Assembly: GCA_016748015.1 (NCBI GenBank)
Contig: JAAOMT010000236.1
Coordinates: 20,146-74,156, forward strand
DNA from: Geosiphon pyriformis
Taxonomy: Eukaryota; Glomeromycota; Glomeromycetes; Archaeosporales; Geosiphonaceae
Direction: 5' to 3'
Length of the DNA stretch: 54,011 nt
A program made the position numbers and the translations under genes. Numbering within the stretch: the first letter of the stretch is position 1; each line of letters starts with the position of its first letter. The notes beneath the pieces were generated by a model. It did no database searches, was not told where the DNA came from, and worked only from the letters and a program-made list of their open reading frames with translations. This document shows, piece after piece, positions 52,290-54,011 of the stretch.

Positions 52290-53256
52290 ATATTAACTGG
52301 CACAAAGTCAAGAATTATTTGGGTGTTTTGGATAATATATGTACTAACACTTTTACTGACACTGTTTTTTTTTTTCTTGGTATCTTTCTTTCTAATTGAA
52401 GAAGTATTACATGTTGGCCAAAAGTGATATTATTTTTAATAATTCTAGATATTTTATTCATAAAGTCTTTTGGTCTATTTATTATGTGCATTGAAAAGTT
52501 GGTTCTGGTTTTAAAGTTTTGGATAATAGTTTATTATCAGACATTGATTGGCTTAGCTCATCTTTGGTATGGTATTCTAATTCATACATGGCTGTTGATT
52601 TTACTAGTAAGCCTACTACTAGTGCCCACACATATTTTATGAAAGCTTTGCATTATTGACTACCAGTTGCTGTTCAGAAGCACCTATATAACAAGTGTTA
52701 TCCCAGTGTATTGTGTTTGTATTGTGATAATATTGAGATTTTAGATTATGTTTTTTCTTGTGTGATTAATGTTTCTGCTCATTATCAATTGTTAAATGCC
52801 CATGCAACTGCTTGGAGTGTAATTTCTGGTCTTTTTTGGTTCTTTTCATGTATGTCTTAATTGTTGTTCTTCTGTGTTTTGAATATTACAGTATGTATAG
52901 TTTTTTGTAAGAGTTTTGTCTTTAAAGATTGGCTTTAAGAAACTGTATCTGTCTTTGGAAGTTCTAAGATTACAAATTATAAGATTGTGAACTTTGTGAG
53001 TAATTTTTGTCTTGCTTTTAGAAATAAAATTTGGTTGGTCTGTACTAAGCATTATACTTTTATGGAAAAAAATAAACTGGTATTATGTAATGGTTTAGCT
53101 CTGATTTTAGTTTTTGGGGTGTCTTTGATGTTTTTTGCTGGTATGGTCAAATTGCTTGGTATTGCTGAGACATTTGGTGCTAGTTTTGAATTATGTAAAT
53201 CTTGTTTATTTTTTTCAGATATTGAAAATCCAGTTTTAGTTTATATAGGTGTTTGA
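52290..53256 (+). pseudogene. 3' end of a LINE (RT zinc-binding and C-terminal region)
   Basis: Reads DIDWLSSSLVWYSNSYMAVD, TTSAHTYFMKALHY, LPVAVQKHLYNKCYPSVLCL, YCDNIEILDYVFSCVINVSA, LLNAHATAWSV, then after indels ITNYKIVNFVSNFCLAFRNK, IWLVCTKHYTFMEKNKLVLC, VKLLGIAETFGASFELCKSC, LFFSDIENPVLVYIGV and a TGA at 53254-53256. The C-x2-C...H/C region and the closing SCLFFSxIxxxVxVxIG are typical of a LINE family I recall as abundant in Rhizophagus and relatives. The last 89 codons (from 52987) are open. No upstream RT is present. Family call from memory. Confidence 0.7.
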
Positions 53257-54011
53257 TATTGTTCTAATTAACTTAAATGGCTGGTTATATGTAGAAAATA
53301 CATGATTTACACCTAGTTTAGATTGATTATTTAATGTATTATACTAGATAGTATTTGGACTTTATTTGTTAAATGAATAAAAAAATTTGAAAATAGAAGA
53401 ATAGTTTATATTATTAATAAAAAATAATACACTAATATAATTTTATATTTTATATTAATATTTTTAAACTTTAATATTAGGTATCAATTATATTTTTTAA
53501 TAATATTTATTAAATAATTTTTAAAAATAATAATTACAAATAAATACTAATAAATAATCTTTTATTACAAAAATATTTAAATACTTAAAAAAATTTAAGA
53601 AGAAAAATAAGTAAATTAAAAAAAATTAAATATTTAAAAATGATTTTAATTATTTTTATTAATATATGTTTTGTATATTAAACATGTTTTTTTAAAGTTA
53701 AAAGATATATTATTTATATAATTATTTTCTAAAAATAAAGTAACTAATTATATAACATCAGTAATTAATATATATGATAATTAATAAAAATTATAATTTT
53801 TAACTGTAACAATATTAAATTAATATTAAAAAGTCCTGATTTTTGTTAAATTAAATATTATTATATTTAAACTTAATTTAATTTAAAAATATTTTTGTTA
53901 AATAAGTAAAAGTTAAAAGCTATTTTAATATCTTAAACAATAAATAAACTAATGTATTAATTAATTTAATTATGTTTTAGAGTTTATTTTTCTAGCAAAT
54001 ATTAAAAAAAA
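53257..54011. other. AT-rich DNA with no recognisable feature
   Basis: Probably includes the LINE 3' untranslated region (a GAATAAAAAAA near 53376 could be its poly(A) signal). Beyond 53390 the DNA is almost only A and T with short homopolymers and no convincing ORF, repeat unit or RNA gene. Confidence 0.7.

Noticed and set aside
52424-52642. 72-codon hydrophobic plus-strand ORF as a membrane protein
   Set aside because: The third frame over the same bases gives LINE text (DIDWLSSSLVW, YFMKALHY), which continues into the zinc-binding region.
53257-54011. Possible tRNA, rRNA or centromeric repeat in the terminal AT-rich stretch
   Set aside because: No cloverleaf elements, no rRNA-like text and no repeat unit could be seen by eye.

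Overview
The window is about 54 kb of very AT-rich, eukaryotic, repeat-derived DNA. It is almost entirely a nest of decayed Ty3/gypsy-type LTR retrotransposons, with a LINE 3' end at the right edge and a fragment of an unrelated protein family at the left edge. No intact host gene, tRNA, rRNA or CRISPR array is visible. The best guess at the organism is an arbuscular mycorrhizal fungus (Glomeromycotina, Rhizophagus/Gigaspora-like). This rests on extreme AT richness, the style of the LINE C-terminus (52.3-53.26 kb) and the RVHGN/CDxCQ family fragment (1-735), which I recall from that group. It is inference, not proof.

Layout. (1) 1-735, minus: fragment of an RVHGN...CDKCQ protein, fused abruptly to the RNase H of element A. 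(2) Element A, minus, 736-7117: 5' LTR at 6268-7117, with gag, protease, Cys-rich module, dUTPase and RT in one reading frame. It is inserted in element B. (3) Element B, minus, 7118-16119, with its 5' LTR at 15257-16119; its 3' LTR lies outside the window. B sits in the gag of element C. (4) Element C, plus, the oldest layer, in three pieces: 16120-19280, 29263-31450 and 32389-33515. It is split by full-length element D (19281-29262, direct repeat ACAT) and by solo LTR S1 (31451-32388, direct repeat CAAAA). (5) Element F, plus, 33516-44218: a second LTR family with both LTRs, carrying an inverted solo LTR S2 (34959-35930, direct repeat CTGC) in its gag. (6) Element G, plus, 44219-52259: starts inside gag and keeps its 3' LTR. 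(7) LINE 3' fragment, about 52290-53256. (8) Featureless AT-rich DNA to the end.

All these elements share an unusual protein plan: Gag N-domain - Gag core - CCHC knuckle - Q/N/P-rich linker - aspartic protease - multi-CxxC Cys-rich module of unknown function - dUTPase - spacer - RT - RNase H - integrase - a post-integrase extension of unknown function. The dUTPase between protease and RT, the undescribed Cys-rich module beside it, the post-integrase extension, and the absence of an ATG at the start of gag (a GTG stands there in three of the four copies where the start is visible, a derived GTA in the fourth) are the most interesting features. The three LTR families have unrelated sequences but the same promoter plan: a short tandem-repeat array just upstream of a TATA box.

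Every copy is broken. Most in-frame stops are explained by C-to-T or G-to-A changes (CAA/CAG to TAA/TAG, TGG to TAG/TGA, CGA to TGA), and several LTR ends have become TA from TG or CA. The oldest layers are the most AT-rich. This fits cytosine-deamination or RIP-like decay of silenced repeats.
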